A stretch of 64,000 nt of DNA, from assembly GCA_008973525.1 (NCBI GenBank), contig WACJ01000105.1, positions 930,001-994,000 on the forward strand. Direction: 5' to 3'. The notes below the pieces were generated by a model. The model was given only the letters and a program-made list of their open reading frames with translations. It did no database searches and was not told the origin of the DNA. Source of the DNA: Stenopsyche tienmushanensis (taxonomy: Eukaryota > Arthropoda > Insecta > Trichoptera > Stenopsychidae). Of this stretch, positions 11,004 through 40,445 are shown in pieces (the first letter of the stretch is position 1; every line of letters starts with the position of its first letter). Both the position numbers and the translations under genes were made by a program.

Positions 11004-11759
11004 TATTTGTTTTTTCGATTGTCATTACAAGCATCAATGCGATTTAAAAATTGAGTTTTATCATTGCGAATCGTCAACGAAGACAAATTGCGCCGCAACT
11101 ATTTATCCAGTTTTTTAGGCTTCACAAATCGATCCTTATCCGAAAGTTCTGTTACTATTTCTACCCGCTTTGCGTTGATACCGTCATATTAAGTCATGAA
11201 AAATAATAGACATTGCAACAATAAATTCGTATTTAAAAACAATTAAAAACTTGAATGCTTTTGTCAATTTCAAATAGTCGAACTGAAATTCCGAATCTTC
11301 ATGTGGAACTACTTGATATCGAAAGACGCCTAGAATGAAGTATGTGCGCCGCGTGTGTGATTTCCGCGTTTTAAATTTGATAATCGACTGCAAAGCTGCA
11401 TACTAGCTAATGTTTACTTTTATTATTTTTTTAAATGTCAGTTTATGGTCGCATATCCACTTAATTAAGTCCAGTGTTTTAAAAATTAATATAACATTAT
11501 CAATGATTCGAACCTTTCGTTTTTAAATATTTTATTTATTTAAAAAAAAATACTAATATAAAATTTCGATCGATACATTTTTGTTTGATATTATTTTTAA
11601 GTTAAAATATTCAAGCAAAAATTATCGACTAGTTCTAACAGTCCGAAACTTGCAAAAAATAAGACTTCAAATTTTTATGCACATTTCTCTATATAAATAA
11701 TTTTTGTGCATACAAATGTCAACAAATGTTTCCTCTTTTAATTTTCAATGTGAAACTTC
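11004..11759. other. AT-rich stretch, nothing recognised
   Basis: No motif or repeat seen. Confidence 0.5.
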
Positions 11760-12560
11760 AAATTACCGATAATAAACTTGTGCAGTTATAATTTCTCCCG
11801 GTTTAATTAATTCATAATGAATTATTCCTCGCATATCCGATTAGATGCACGAAAGAACCTGTTTTAACAGTCAATTCGGTCAAAATCATTGATTTTTTTG
11901 TCATATTATCGTAAATGAGTCATTTATCATCACCAGTTACGATGTTTTGCAAAAAGGAATTATTGTGTCGTGTTTTCAAGAAGGTGTATCACGTGTTTCA
12001 TCGCTCGTTTTTGTTGCATTAGGTCAAGGCTCGCTGTATCTATTTTACCGCATTATTCTGTTCGTTTTGCCGATGAATTTTAAATGGTCCCGATGGGATC
12101 AAAATGCGAAGGTCCTTCCGTTCTTGCTTCTATTATTTACTTATGGTGGCTCTTATAGCCCCGTGGGAGAGCACCGTCGCTCCTATTGCCCAGGCCAAGA
12201 CGTGCGGCGTCTTATTCTAATTGATCGGCCTAGTGTAGTCGAGGGTCTTCCGACGGGTCTGATATCACTCGTTTCAAAATCTGAGCTGGTAATTGACGCT
12301 TTGTCGTATATGTCCACGATCTCTCTGGGGTGAGACCTCGAGACTTTGGAGGCTTAGATCTCGAGGTGAATTTTTCTCAAAACTCCTCTTGAGCCTCTTG
12401 AGGCACATCGTGTCACGAATGGTCATAGATCATGCTTTGCTTCCGTAAACCATTATCGACATAATCAATGTTTTGTTCCCTATTTTATCACATTGCTCGT
12501 TTTTGTTACGTTTAGGTCAATGCATACGGTACCCATCCTACTCCATAACACCTATCCTAT
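11760..12560 (-). mobile_element. Composite mariner-plus-LINE-tail repeat, copy 2
   Basis: On the minus strand the right part reads a LINE tail (RPVGRPSTTLGRS at about 12225-12265). This is followed by the CCACCATAAGTAAATAATA tail and then mariner sequence (VTGDDK at about 11925-11945 and IIHYEL..KPGEIITA at about 11785-11835). The same order occurs in the 4.1-4.9 kb copy on the other strand. Antisense frames through it (for example 11947-12333) are not genes. Confidence 0.65.
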
Positions 12561-14257
12561 TAGTTTGGCCGATGAATTTTAAATGATCCCAATGGAATCC
12601 CAGTCTTTGTGATAACTCCTCGATTGTAGGCACTAGAATTTTTGATATAAGTATGACCGTCCTACTCGTAGACTGCACCTAGCCAGAGTGATAGTATATT
12701 AGGGATTCCCTGATATAATAATGCATAGGTTTTGACGCAGCACACTGGTGTTGCCGTCATGCTGACCGGGGATAACGGACTTTGCTTTAAAGGACACTCC
12801 CTCCCCCCAATTTGTCCGTTATATTGAGGTTTTACTGTATATTCACGATTTAGTTTGAGAGTTATGATGCTTTGGAATCCCGTTTCATTGAAGCGTATGT
12901 AATGCAAATTGCTTGGGATCACCGAATGGATTTTACGTCTATCGTTTTTTAACGTGACCTACGCTCGACGATCTTTCGACAATTTTATAATACGCATCTG
13001 TTTTTTTTAAATTTATATTAGACAAATTATTTTCTATCATGCAAACTTTATTTTTCTAAATTTCTTTTTCAGGGTAAGTGATAACGGAGGACATATCTAG
13101 ATTGTCTACGATGGCCTTAGAAATAGATCGATCAGAAGACGTTAAAAAAGTAAAATACACATGAAACTAAATTAGTCTATAGTGTATATTTTTTTTAGCT
13201 ATTATTTCGAAGAATGAAATACTGTGATCTGTCTGAGAACTATCTTTTTATTTATTTTTTTCTCCCTCTTTTGAAAAGACGACTGTGAGGATTTATTGAA
13301 TTTTCATACGTCGTCGGTGATCAATGATTTTTTTTTGTCATGTGATATTATTAGGAGATTTGCATGCGTGCATTCTAGCATGCAAATTGTGGTAATGATT
13401 AGAGTCTATAGACTTTTTATTTGTCGACTACCTGTTTATCCTTTGCTTTGCGCGCGACTCCGTAGTTAACGATCTCGATCATATAGTAGCCATTTGATTA
13501 CTATTGTGTAGTAAATTTGTAGATTTATGTATTTGCTTATTTAGTGTCATGTTTTTGTGCTTTTAATTACTAACTGCTAGAGTTTTTTTTATTATATTTT
13601 TTTCTTACAATTTATATTTACTATTGCAATTATTAGATATTTATATTATGTATACATGCACGCTTGATGTATTTATTTATATGCAACAATAAAATACTTC
13701 TAATAATACTCTGTTTCTTTTGCTTCCTATAATTTAGTACACAAATATAATATAATTATACATACAACTGCCATATAGATTTCAATAACTCTAGAAAGTG
13801 CTTTATTTTATTTATAATACATCTATTTCTACTTATTATTTAATTACGAGGTCATTGTATCTAATATATCATCAGATGAAAATAGTAAACTGGAATAAAA
13901 CTTTATTTGGACGAGGATTTTTACAACGGGGAAAAAAAACCTTGAACTCCGCTGAAAAGCGTATAAGAAAAAAAATAGCATTCAGCAATACCTATGGGTG
14001 TTTATGAAGAATGTTTTGGTTTGTATTTTTATCTCGGCACTCATAAAAGTGGTACCCGTACGAATCCTACAAATAAAGTATCATCATCAGACTTTACATT
14101 TACGTTTCAAAAATGTAAACAGTAGATCTTCAGCTATTTGGACTATTTGCGGATACACGTAGTACAATGATAGACCAAACATTAACAACTACCGATTGAA
14201 ATATGTATTTCAACGAAAATGTATTTATTGCATTTGCTATTATTTCTTCTTAACCAT
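12561..14257. other. AT-rich intergenic, nothing recognised
   Basis: Short chance ORFs only. Confidence 0.5.
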
Positions 14258-14292
14258 ATTAACACATTGCGTCCGGGGGCACTTAGCGCTGG
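14258..14292 (+). repeat. TTAA-bordered element end
   Basis: TTAACACATTGCGTCCGGGG resembles the end sequence at about 59330 (TTAACACATTATGTACGGGG). The TTAA border suggests a piggyBac-type non-autonomous element. The partner end was not found. Confidence 0.4.
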
Positions 14293-14779
14293 AATGCCAT
14301 ATTTACATAAAACGCCATTTTTCTTATACTGATTTCAAATTACGTCTAACACTTACGGATACATTTGTATTTGATGAAGTATGAGCCGATTTAAAAGCGT
14401 CATTTAGAAAAGCATGTTTTTATATTATTGGCATCTTGTTAGTTGATAGATGAGTTTTCCTGTTGATTTGCTGACAATCTTCTTGAAAGGGATTTAAATA
14501 GGGCTATACATTTTTATGGAGCATTTCGATGATCTGCATCCTTTTGTGTACTCTTCTGCTTTATAATTTATGGCCCACGAATGTTTATTTGGGTTAGAGT
14601 CAGACGTTGTTTCCAGGACAGACACTGCGTATTGGAAATGAGCTCAATTTTTAAAAGGTAGTTTCAATAAATCCCGATCAGTGGCGGTTGATGTATCAAT
14701 GTTTAATTGAAAAACTAGTTTTTAATAGGAAACTGCGCATATCGAGGGCTAAATGGGTTCAGAGGGCCATAAACTTAAA

Positions 14780-15060
14780 TTGCGCTAATGCTAAATTTGC
14801 CACTGCTAATATAAAAACAACTGGTGGCTCCTATAGCCCTATAAGTGAACCCTGGTTACCGACAGCGCATATCTCCATTTTCGTCTGTCCTTGACCTCCT
14901 CCCTCTAATTATCCATGATCTCTTGATTGGACCTTATAGCTTCAGAGTTTGAGGTCTCATCTTGGATAAGTCTGAAAATTTTTCTCTCAAGGCGTATCAC
15001 ATTGCGAATGGTCATAGTCCATGCTTCAACCAGTTTCATGCAGTTTTAGCTGAGTGATTT
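14780..15060 (-). repeat. Fragment of the LINE-tail repeat
   Basis: It shares AACTGGTGGCTCCTATAGCCC, CTTGACCTCCTCCCTC and CGAATGGTCATAGTCCATGCTTCA with the copies at about 12.2, 21.8 and 33.7 kb. Confidence 0.6.
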
Positions 15061-15384
15061 GTTCCCTGATATATTTTTCAGGCCATGGTAGCACCAATTA
15101 CCATATTGAGTTCTCTGTGAGAATGGACCCTGGTTATTTGACAATAGCAGTCTCGTCAATAAACAAGCGTGGGTCTGTGTGTTCCGATTGAAAAGCCTTG
15201 AGAAAAAAATACTAATATATCAATTATTGTCCATGTTACCATAGAGACCTTTTTGCATATAAAAATGTCAGTGAAATCTTAAAATTTAATTGATCTTTTA
15301 AGTAACGAATAACTGGATTGGGGTATTTGCTTTGTACCAAAAATATATGCAGTTGACTCGCAGCAACGTTTTACAAGGAAGTGA

Positions 15385-15720
15385 TGAATTGCAGGAACGT
15401 AACAACGAGGTAGCAAATCAGGCACCCGCCACAGGGCTTGGGGCACAAAATGCAGGATATCAATCGAGAGTTACACATGGTTTTTATTTTACTTGACCAT
15501 TCTACTTTACATGAATCAACACTGATTAACTCTGTCCGTTTTTATAATATATACCATGTTGTCTAATCCCTCTTTTCTTCTGTCATGTCAGCGGTCCCAA
15601 AAACGGACCGGTTGGACACAGACCGGGGATAAATGCATACCTGGGGCTATTTGTACAATCACAAACTCCCTCGTCATCAAATGTATTCCACGTCACGGCT
15701 CTGACGAATTGTCCAATTTG
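15385..15720 (+). repeat. Dispersed repeat, also present at 18.2-18.55 kb
   Basis: The stretch from GGGCTTGGGGCACAAAATGC through TGGTTTTTATTTTACTT and TTTACATGAATCAACACTGA recurs at 18238-18335 with few changes. Both copies then continue into the hairpin motif CAGCGGTC..AAAAACGGACCGGTT. It looks like the 3' part of a mariner family with flanking sequence. Confidence 0.65.
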
Positions 15721-16208
15721 TTGGACTATAGTGTATTGCCCCCGACCTTATAAAAGCCGTTATCGTAAAAATACCAGAACAATACTCTTATTACGGCATA
15801 GTTTTTCAACTAAATGTTGATATTTCAATCACGAATTCTACATGCTGCGTAAAACTGAACCACGTCCAATATAAGTTCATTAAGTTGGCTATCGAATCCC
15901 TCAATTTCTCTGAAGTTACGATGATAAGAACATGATAAATCTCCTACCGTCCACCACGAATGCTTGAATGTCCGCTAGTGGGCGGTACAGACCAGGTTGA
16001 CTACTACTGATCTATTCTATCTGAAGTGTTCCTGTTCAGCAAATAGAAAATATGAAATGATTTTTTTTTTAAATATTTAAATTTATATTATACAAATCAG
16101 TGTTATTTATAATTATTTATTTATAAACATACTTGTACTACCTGTACCTACATATAGTCCAGTCACCAAGTTTAAGAAAATCATCAGAGTGGTTTATGAC
16201 CCTGCCTT

Positions 16209-16438
16209 TAACCTTTCCCTTACGATGCTATGTATTTAGTATGCCATATGACATTCTAAAACCCCGTATTTATCATATTTCATATCGATATTCGATAATA
16301 TATATATCAATATAGATAGTATATATATCGATATAGATAGTATATCGAGTTCAATGTAGTAATGTTGTAAAAATTCCCATTATTACAACTTTACTACAAC
16401 TCAGTGTAGTAAATACATCATAGTATGGGAAAGGTTAA
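16209..16438. mobile_element. piggyBac-type MITE with TTAA ends
   Basis: TTAACCTTTCCCTTACGATG at the left is mirrored by GGGAAAGGTTAA at 16427-16438; the inverted repeats are about 33 bp. TTAA at both borders is the piggyBac target signature. The centre is AT-rich with a ~21-bp unit (ATATAGATAGTATAT) in two copies. A second right end lies at about 61905-61935. Confidence 0.7.
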
Positions 16439-16651
16439 ACCCGTGAAATATCTATAATTTCCAAAGTTTACCCAAGAAAGACTTACACATTTAAGACACT
16501 TTTTATAAAATTATTTTCAGAATGGTATTTAATATGTACTTTTAATTTAAAAAATGAAATATTTGCAATTTTTCATTGTATGAATATTTATATTACTTTT
16601 TTGAAAATGTTATTTTAGGCGAATGGATGGGGCATAGTAATGCCCTTACAG

Positions 16652-31971
<15,320 letters not shown>

Positions 31972-33337
31972 CCAAACATCTTTTCGTTGCACATTAGGGA
32001 CGGTTATGATGTCGAAGCATTAAAATGCATCTCCTAATTGCGCATTGTTTTTTTTTCCAGGTGTGTGAGTGACTCTTACATCGCTACACGAACGTTCGTG
32101 TAAATTTAATACTTTCATCTTACATGAATCTGAATATCACAGTTATAGTGTGATCTATAAACGTTTCAAACAATTAGAGCTGTTAAAGCATGTGATTGAA
32201 TTTCCAATGTGCGCAATATTTGTGTTGTGTCATCTTTGGAAAGTAATAGTGTTCCATTGATACTGTTTATGTAAAAATTGTCACGTCTCCAACAAATAAA
32301 GATAATTTATTTTTAAGAGGTTTTATATCTTGATGCCATTTTTATGTTGAGTATATAATCGCCGTGTTATATTTATTAGTTGATTAGTTACTAAATGTGC
32401 AGCTAACATTACGAGCACATTATATGCATTTGTACACACACTTGTACATTCTTACTCGCACACATTTTTTATACAGCTTTACAGAACACAAATCCATACA
32501 CACAAATATACGTATGTATTTTCATACGCGATGTCGCTGGGGGGGAGGCGTGCAGTCTAGAATTGTAACGATTTAATGTTTTTGTTAGTCATATTCGTTT
32601 ATTAGGGGCAATTCATTGAGTTTTTCAATTCAATTAGCAAAAAATATATTTACATTGTTGTATGATATAGTCTCGTGAGGTTTACAAAACGTATCGTAGA
32701 TTTATTTTAGAATGTGCCTCGACGTAGACTGGTTTAGGTAACATTGGAGGTCTTTTAGAATTCTCAGCCTAGAATTATAGTACCTGGCTTTTTTACATTC
32801 TGTAATTAGGATATACCTAGTTTATATGGCGTAGATTTAGATGCTAAATACGTTTATTAAATATCAGAAGCCTTAAAAGTGTTAAAAGGTCTGTTTTATG
32901 TAATGTAATTCTTGAACAAGTGTGCCATTCTGTATCGTGCTTGATGCATTTTCACCGTTGATTAAGGTTTAAGTAGTAAGGCAATTACATTGTGTCTGAT
33001 GTAAATAAGTAATTTTTGTGATAGAGCAGTTTTAATCGTCTTGCCGCAGAGGAAGAGACATTTAAATTTTTACTCATAGCTTATTTTTTTAAGCGTATTT
33101 CGGGATCTTGAGACAATCACAATGATTGAATGTCTTTTATTTCTACTGGATAAAAATATCCAAAGAGAATAATGTTATATTGTTGTAATGCAATACGATC
33201 GGTTGTAATTTGAGTATATTTACGATGAAAAAAGGAATTAAATATTATCAAATCAAAGAACTGTAATAAAGTATTTGTTTACTTGACTTTATATTGTATT
33301 GCGAATATGGTTTTGGATGATGTTCATCATACTAGCG
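31972..33337 (+). other. Probable 3' UTR of the zinc-finger gene
   Basis: AT-rich without ORFs. AATAAA occurs at 32295-32300, and again at about 33266, so two or more 3' ends are possible. The real end is unknown. Confidence 0.5.
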
Positions 33338-34748
33338 CAGTGATGGCGAACCTTTTAACACGTACGTCAATATTTCACCCAGATGTGGTTGACAAGTATT
33401 CTTCCCTGGGGGGCACACAACAAAATGGAGAGCTCGTTTCCGCGACCATAAATCCATAAATAATGAAAGAACTTTACCCGAGGTAATATTGAAAGGCAAT
33501 TCAATCAGAAGCCCACTTTTCCCGGTGGATGTAAATGCGTTACGTTTTTCTATAACGACTATATCAATTGCGACGTATGCTCTGAAACAGTTTCTAAATC
33601 TGCATTTGTAACCCTGTCTATTATTTACTTACTTACTTTGTGTGGTTCCTTCAGCCCCGGTAACTAGTAAACCTTCAGGTTGTCGAGCCCCGGCCACCGA
33701 CAACCCTTGCCGTTATTTTCATTTGTCCTGGACCTCCTCACTCCAATTTCCCAGGCTCAAACGTGCAGCGTCTTTATTGACCTTATCAGCCCAGCGTAGC
33801 TGAGGTCTTCCGACGGCTATACTGCCATTGGGCCCCGAATCCTGCCGCTCACTGAAGATGGCGGGTTCTGACGAAGCTTGTCATATATGTCCATGACCTC
33901 ACTGTTTCACCTCCGTTAACCACTACCGGCCTTATTAATGTTTTATAATTGTTAATCTTTGTTCTCGTTGATAGTGATTTATTCCCCAATATATTTTTCT
34001 TCTTTCTACACTTTTGAAATACCCTCTCCAGCACCCGAGAGCATCTAGTTCCCCGACCAGCAAAGTTCCGCTCTTGTTCCATCTCGTTACCATGTTCGAA
34101 CTAGTCGAGTTACCACGGCATATATTTTTAATTTTCTATTATTGCTCATATGTGACTCTTCTAGTTCATCCATCTGGCAAAGTAGAAATCGTCGCTTCGC
34201 CGATCTGACAATTCGTTTGGGCTCCCTCCTCGCACGGATGTACGCATCCATGCACACATCCGTGGGAGAGCAAAGCCATGAAATCCACAGGCGCTTTCTC
34301 TCCTCAACCGCAGGCCTGCAGCTCCCGTCGAACTTTATGCTCTGACGACTAATATTAATATACAACATAATTATTATTTTTTTGAATCAATGACGTTGAT
34401 CATCACTCGTATTAATTCTCAGAGTAATGGGAGTGAGACGTACTTGTTCTAAACCTTTTTATTGTATTATATTCAACTTGTGTATGTGGGGTGATTCCAA
34501 GGCTTCCCTTTCGTGTATTGCCGTAACCACAATCGCCCTCGACGAAGAAGAAGAGATTACATAAGAATATATTATATAATAATTTGTAAACCTCGGAATT
34601 GTTTTGTGCATTGTTTGTTTTCGTTACGCATAGACTTGTCTGACGCATGATGGTGTTTGACGGTAACTGTGCGTCAATGTGTTTAAACTGTTTACTATTA
34701 TACGTCTCGCTCAAATTATTTTAGCGTGTCATAAGTTCGCCATCACTC
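33338..34748. mobile_element. hAT-like non-autonomous element with nested LINE
   Basis: CAGTGATGGCGAACC at 33338 is mirrored by GTTCGCCATCAC at about 34735-34746. CAGTGnTGGCGAACC ends are typical of hAT-type elements. An 8-bp target duplication was not evident. A LINE fragment lies inside. Confidence 0.6.
33620..34062 (-). pseudogene. Non-LTR retrotransposon (LINE) 3'-end fragment
   Basis: The minus strand reads KSLSTRTKINNYKTLIRPVV (about 33985-33925), the region after the reverse-transcriptase core. It then reads GRPQLRWADKVNKDAARLSL and GNWSEEVQDK (about 33812-33726), the common LINE tail motif GRPxxRWxD. It ends in an (AAGT)n-type tail (33625-33650). The frame is broken between the two parts. 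This identifies the source of the repeat fragments at 4.2, 12.2, 14.9 and 21.6 kb. Confidence 0.75.
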
Positions 34749-37700
34749 GTCGATCTAATTTATTGGCTGTTTTTTTAGCTTTGTCTTTTTTAAATGCGCA
34801 ATGTTAACACTATAACAATAACGTTCTGTTTTACGTAATATATATATAGGAAATGTTACGGCTTATTAGATTGCACGCCGTCTCCCCTCGGACGCATACA
34901 TACACGCACACATGCATAGAAACTCAAAATATGGATATTATTTTTATTTTATTTTATGTAATATATCTCAAAACAAATGTATACCGGAGGTGGACATTAA
35001 TCAAACACTAAAACTCTAAGACGCATCAAATGGGCGGCACAATTTTTACTTATTAGTAATCGCTATATGTAATAAGTAGGACGTAAGTATAGTTGATTTT
35101 TTTATAAAATTCGTTTGGTGTATTTATTTCAAAATATAGAGTTTTTATATTTGATATAGTCTTGTAAATTTTTAGAAAGGGGCAGTCTTCCAAGTTCACA
35201 AAGCCTCTTTGATGTTTCATCTATTTTTATCGCGGAGCGTTTATTCCGTCGGACGTAATCGAACGCGACGCATTGTACGTAGTCGATCAGTATTACACGT
35301 TTCCTTATTTATACCCGTTGATTTGTTACAGCGTCGTAAATCTTAAAAATTAGACGGTAATTGATGAGATGCCTCTATATATATATTTATACATGAATAA
35401 GAAAACACTATTGTGCGTCCATGTGCTGCGTCATTGTTTTGAAGGTGTTCTTTCAAACTGTTTTTCGAAGCCGTCATTCTTTTAGTGTGTGCGCCATTTA
35501 ATGCTTACACAAATAACATTTGTATCGTGGCTCTTTTTGTATTGTGTGCGCCATTTCGATCGTTTTGAGGATGGAATTTGGATTATTTTATATAAGCGGA
35601 TTACGCGTTATCTCTTTTGTTGAATGGAGGAGATCAGGGTTTCGAATAAATTGTTGTTGTTGTAAATATGGCAACCGTTAAATAAGACGATCGCTCGCAG
35701 CATATTGAGTACCGTCCTCGTTGAATATGGCGATGATTTTAGCACATTTTTATTTTTTCGTTGTGAGCCTTATCGATGTTATTTTTATATGCATGATCTC
35801 AGTTTTACGACTGGAAGAAATGATGGTGTATAAGTCACGGCAGTTTGGATTTTTACCTTTTTTTGTGATCAATGTATTTTTATGTGCTAGGACAATGAAT
35901 GTTTTGTATATCGAGATTGAAAATGACTGAAGCGGAATGAAAGTGTAAAAAAGATAAAAGCCTATTTTATATGAGTGATGTGAGCCAAAATATTTTTTTC
36001 ATATATATGGCCAAGATGACATGTTTTAGCTTGTAATATCCCAATCGACTATTAGAGTTTAAGATTGAAAATGTTGAAATCATATGAGAAGGACTAGCGA
36101 CATAAGTATCGACGCGTACTTATTTATTTTATATTGCATTAGAGTTCTAATCTATCTTAAAAGTGTACATAGAAATCAAATATAAAAAAGTAATATGTAT
36201 TTTTTTATATTTTGATAGCTCTGTATTTGAATTTTGCTATTATTTTATTTGTGCTTTTTATTGAAAAATAAAATGGCTTTAGCAAGCCTTTGCTAAAATA
36301 TAGTGTGATATTCATGTAGTCTTCTAAACTTTTTATACAATGATAATTGAAGGAGAAAATTTTTAAAATTGTGCCAGTTAATAAAAAAAAAAATACATTT
36401 ATTATGCGTAATGTAACTGCACATGTCGCGATGGCATAGTTGGATCGTCACTTTTGTAAAAATTGAGTTTTACTATAAAGTAGATATTTTTTTAACATTA
36501 TATTAAGGCATATGTTGATAAATGTATAATTAGAACAGGAATCAATGTTAGCGTCTACTTTATGGAACAAACTTAAATAATATTTTTATTCTGTTAGCTA
36601 AGTTTTTTATAGAATAACGAAAGAAAACTGGTTGATGTCTGACACTCATTTTAAATACCAGTAGAAGAGAATACCACTATGTGGTCTATATTGTCATCAA
36701 TTTGTACAACAAATCAAAATTACCTTTAATCAAGTAAATATACAAAAAATATACAAAAAAATAAAAAATAAAAATAAATAAGCATGTTACTTTTAACAGT
36801 AGTTCAACTAAAGTACTCTCATTATTTTTTATCGAATAATTAACGTGTCCTATTTACTATTATTTTGTGATCTTTCGAGCAATACGGTCAATCCCACTGC
36901 CGCATTTTATTATATTTGCTTTATAGTCATATATTTAGCGTGAAACAGACATATCTGGGATTAGAGTCCCCTTTAATCAGATCTTAGCTTGCGGAAGTGG
37001 AACGCCAGTTGCTGTATTTTTTTACGAATCATTCTTAATTAGACGTTATTTTTACTAGTCGAATAAATTGTCATACGCATAAATCATACATATTATGCGA
37101 AACCCGTCATCCTAGAATTTATTTACTATACATTAACACTATAAATATGATAACAATAGAATACTCTATGTAATACACAAACTAATTTCTAATGCGAAGG
37201 AGTTTCGTTTATAACATTTATATTTTCGACGTAATACTCCCCCGTTCGATATTTTATTTATTAATATTATACGCCAATTGTGATGTAAATATGTGCAAAA
37301 TTGCTTTTGTAATAAAATAGAACCGTTCATAATTATTACAAGGAAATACATTAGCGCAGGATTCTTCAACGCGAATTCCGGGAGCTTCCATGAAAATTTA
37401 AATGATGTACGTAACATATGTGTGCATACTCTGCGTCAATCGACGCGTTTTAAAATGCTCAAAACTATTTATGCCGATGATTGAAATTGCATTGTCGCAA
37501 AATACAGAAATCGTTGTAATCGTTCGTTAATAATTCGTTATGAAATTTTCATAAATTATTTAAAGCGGTTTGGAACGATTAACGAGTGTTGATAGTGCAG
37601 CTAAATCTTGAAATGAAATTACTAACATGGACTAAATTTGGAATGGTTCCGTAGGCATTGGAAGGTTGAAGAATCCCGCGTTAGGGAGTAAATTGTGTTC

Positions 37701-37817
37701 AAATGATGGCCCTACTCAAAAATCGTCTGTGGAATTCCCAAAGTGTGTATCTTTATACCGTTTTACATATGCGTTATAACGCATTACGACGCTCTGAATT
37801 GAATATATGATCGTATT
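34749..37817. other. AT-rich, no gene seen
   Basis: It may be a distal 3' UTR or intergenic. AATAAA occurs at about 36266. A 69-codon frame at 35721-35930 begins MNMAMILAHFYFFVVSLIDV and is hydrophobic; without support it is not called. Confidence 0.4.
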
Positions 37818-38288
37818 AACCCTTTGCGCTCGGGCAAACCAGCACATCGAGAGCAGTCAGCCGCTCGCGTTTATTTAATGAGTTATTTACAGTTAACTTA
37901 AAAATTTTTTAGACACAATAGAACACTTTAAACTTGTATATTTTAACATTTTACATATGTTCATAGTTTATTGAAGGATATTTGTTAAACATTACGTTAT
38001 ATATTTATGCTTCTTATGGTATTTTATAAAACAATCTCCAAGGTGCATTCTTGACTTGTCGGGGCAAGTGTCATAGTTCGTTGAAAACAAACCTTGCAAC
38101 CCCTTTTTTATCCTAACAAAATATCATGCAGCTTCCCATTTAATTGGATGCCTTCAAAACTGTTCTGCTAAACCTAAATCGCTCAATTTACTGTATCAAT
38201 CCGAGTGGTGCCCGAGAGTCACCGCTCGAGTAGTCGCATCATATGCAATGGTGCCTGAGAGGCACCGCTCGAGCGCAAAAGGTATTAA
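37818..38288. mobile_element. TTAA-bordered MITE
   Basis: TTAACCCTTTGCGCTCGGGC at the left is mirrored by CTCGAGCGCAAAAGGTATTAA at the right. TTAA borders point to piggyBac-type mobilisation. A lone similar end (TTAACCCTTTGCTGTCG) lies at about 50768. Confidence 0.65.
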
Positions 38289-40186
38289 TACAATAGATTT
38301 AAAGATACATTGTTAGAATTTATTTCAACGTATTATAATACACGTTGCGATTTCCACAGACGCGTTTTGATACGCTTACAATAGTTAATTTTGTGATACA
38401 ACCCATGAAAAAAAAAATTGAAACTTTCGAGACTACCTCAAATTTTTAAATTCATCCATTCGTTCGACAAAAATTCAACGGTTCATTTGTTATGTAATAT
38501 TGCTGTTTTATGCATTTTTTTGAGTGAGGGCAAAATTTTATTTATATTGTATCGAACTCTTCATTTAATTCGTAAGTTATAAAAAATATATATGTAGACG
38601 CATGTTTTTAAAAAACTAAGACATACTTTAAATTGTGCCATTTTTTTACTTTTATTATATTATACGCATATATTAGTTGTACTTGATCTCCAAATTATTA
38701 TTATACTTAATTTATGGTCGGTATTCATAATGTGATCCTTATTTGGAATAAAAATCTATGTATACCATGTAAATACGAAATATTTTTAACATTATTTACA
38801 ATGTGCGCAATATTCAACGGCGCGTATATTGTTGAAACTATATGTGTAATTACCATATTTATAAAAAATGTATTTATATATATTTATTTTGGAATGTAAT
38901 TTTACCTTTTATACACATATATATATTTACCATTCCAAAATCTTTATTTGCCATATATTGAAAATTGTGATTAGTCATGAAATTAATAATTACCATGTGA
39001 ATTTGTGATAGTCAAAACTTACGAATTAAATGATCAGTTTCAGGTTTTATTGTATGTTTATATTTTTTAAAAAAAAGTTAATACTATATTTAAGTTAAGT
39101 CTTGTTGCTTTGTGATTCAAATTTGTATTTGCAATAGTATCATTTATGAGACATACATGTAGGATCACGTAGAAAATTAACAAATTTTATATTTATTTTC
39201 AAACTTTGTGTAGTGATTTGTAAAAAATGAAAAAAATACAGAGTTATTTAATTTTATTGAAGTCTTATAAAATCTGACAATTTTATAAAATAAACTCCCA
39301 TTCCGCGATTCGAATCTATCATAGCGTGCGTATTGGGAGACGGAGAAAAAATGTTTATAAGAAAGAACAACCTAAAAATATGAAGTAACCGAATGATTCT
39401 TATAGAGTTGCCATGTAGTGGAGAAAATAAATGTGCCATGACTTGGCTATAAACATAACGATTCTTTGCTTTCAATTACATGTATACTGTTCAAAATATC
39501 AATCTCTGGGTTCCTATTCCTTATTTTTAATAATAAACTCATATGTTAAACAAAATGAATCATTTTTAGGTCTATTGTCCAATAGTATATTGAATAACTG
39601 TCCCGTGGTTAATCAGCTGGCGACTACATTTTTAAAAACATACATACGCCATTAAAAACCATGTCAAAATGGTTGGCAATTGTCCCAAACAAAAGGGATC
39701 GCTGAAAGCCATCTCAATAGAATATATTTGAGTAGTGGCAGATTTTCACAAAGGCACAAAAGGCTTCCGTCCTCAAAATCAGTTCAGTGGCGGAATAAGC
39801 ACCAAAAATTGGCACAGACATTATGCAGGTTTGCAGACACTGGGTTTTTATTTTTACTGCATTTTTAAAAGATTCTTAAGGTATCAAATTAGCTCCAAAT
39901 GCTGCATAATACTGGAGACATCCTCGGGCTTAGGGGCTTCGACTTTTCAGTGAGCTTAAGGCCTCCCGTGTACCGTCTCGCTGATATTGAGTGATCAGTT
40001 TGAATTGTTATAATTCGATGATCATCGTTGGATCATTGGATTGGATCATCTTAAATGTAATATTTTAATTGGTTTCTTCTCGTGAAATGCTTAATTATTG
40101 GCAGCTAATAAAATAGTTTGTCTCAACATTTCTCAAAATTAAAAAAAAATTGTATTAATATTCCAGATGACTCTTTATTCACACAA
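38289..40186. other. AT-rich intergenic, nothing recognised
   Basis: No motif. Confidence 0.45.
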
Positions 40187-40445
40187 GAGATCTGGCTGCG
40201 GGAAGGACGTCATCCCGCAGCCAAGGCCAACCGACGACGCCTCCCGACTCCTGCGCGTCACCACCCAACCGGCAACGGTGGACGCGCAAGAAGTGATCGG
40301 TCAGGATTGCAGATGCAATGTCCCCGCAGCACCACAGAAGATGACGCTGTTAAAATAGCACATTGCACCTAAAGAGAGACGGAAAATGTCGCTGTTAATC
40401 TGGCGAATTAAATCTGCTCAGACTAACAGCGCTATTGCATGGGGA
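40187..40445 (+). repeat. Dispersed repeat family R, copy 1
   Basis: GAGATCTGGCTGCGGGAAGG through CCACAGAAGATGACGCTGTT to ATAGCACATTGCACCTAA recurs at 42259-42440 and 57751-57915. Reading frames across it are not conserved as protein. Confidence 0.7.

Noticed and set aside
11947..12333. 128-codon + frame
   Set aside because: It lies in the composite mariner/LINE repeat. The same frame in other copies is broken, and the opposite strand shows transposase motifs.
40118..40372. Frames across repeat R (also 42113-42478 and 57697-57882)
   Set aside because: The three repeat copies share DNA sequence but not a reading frame.
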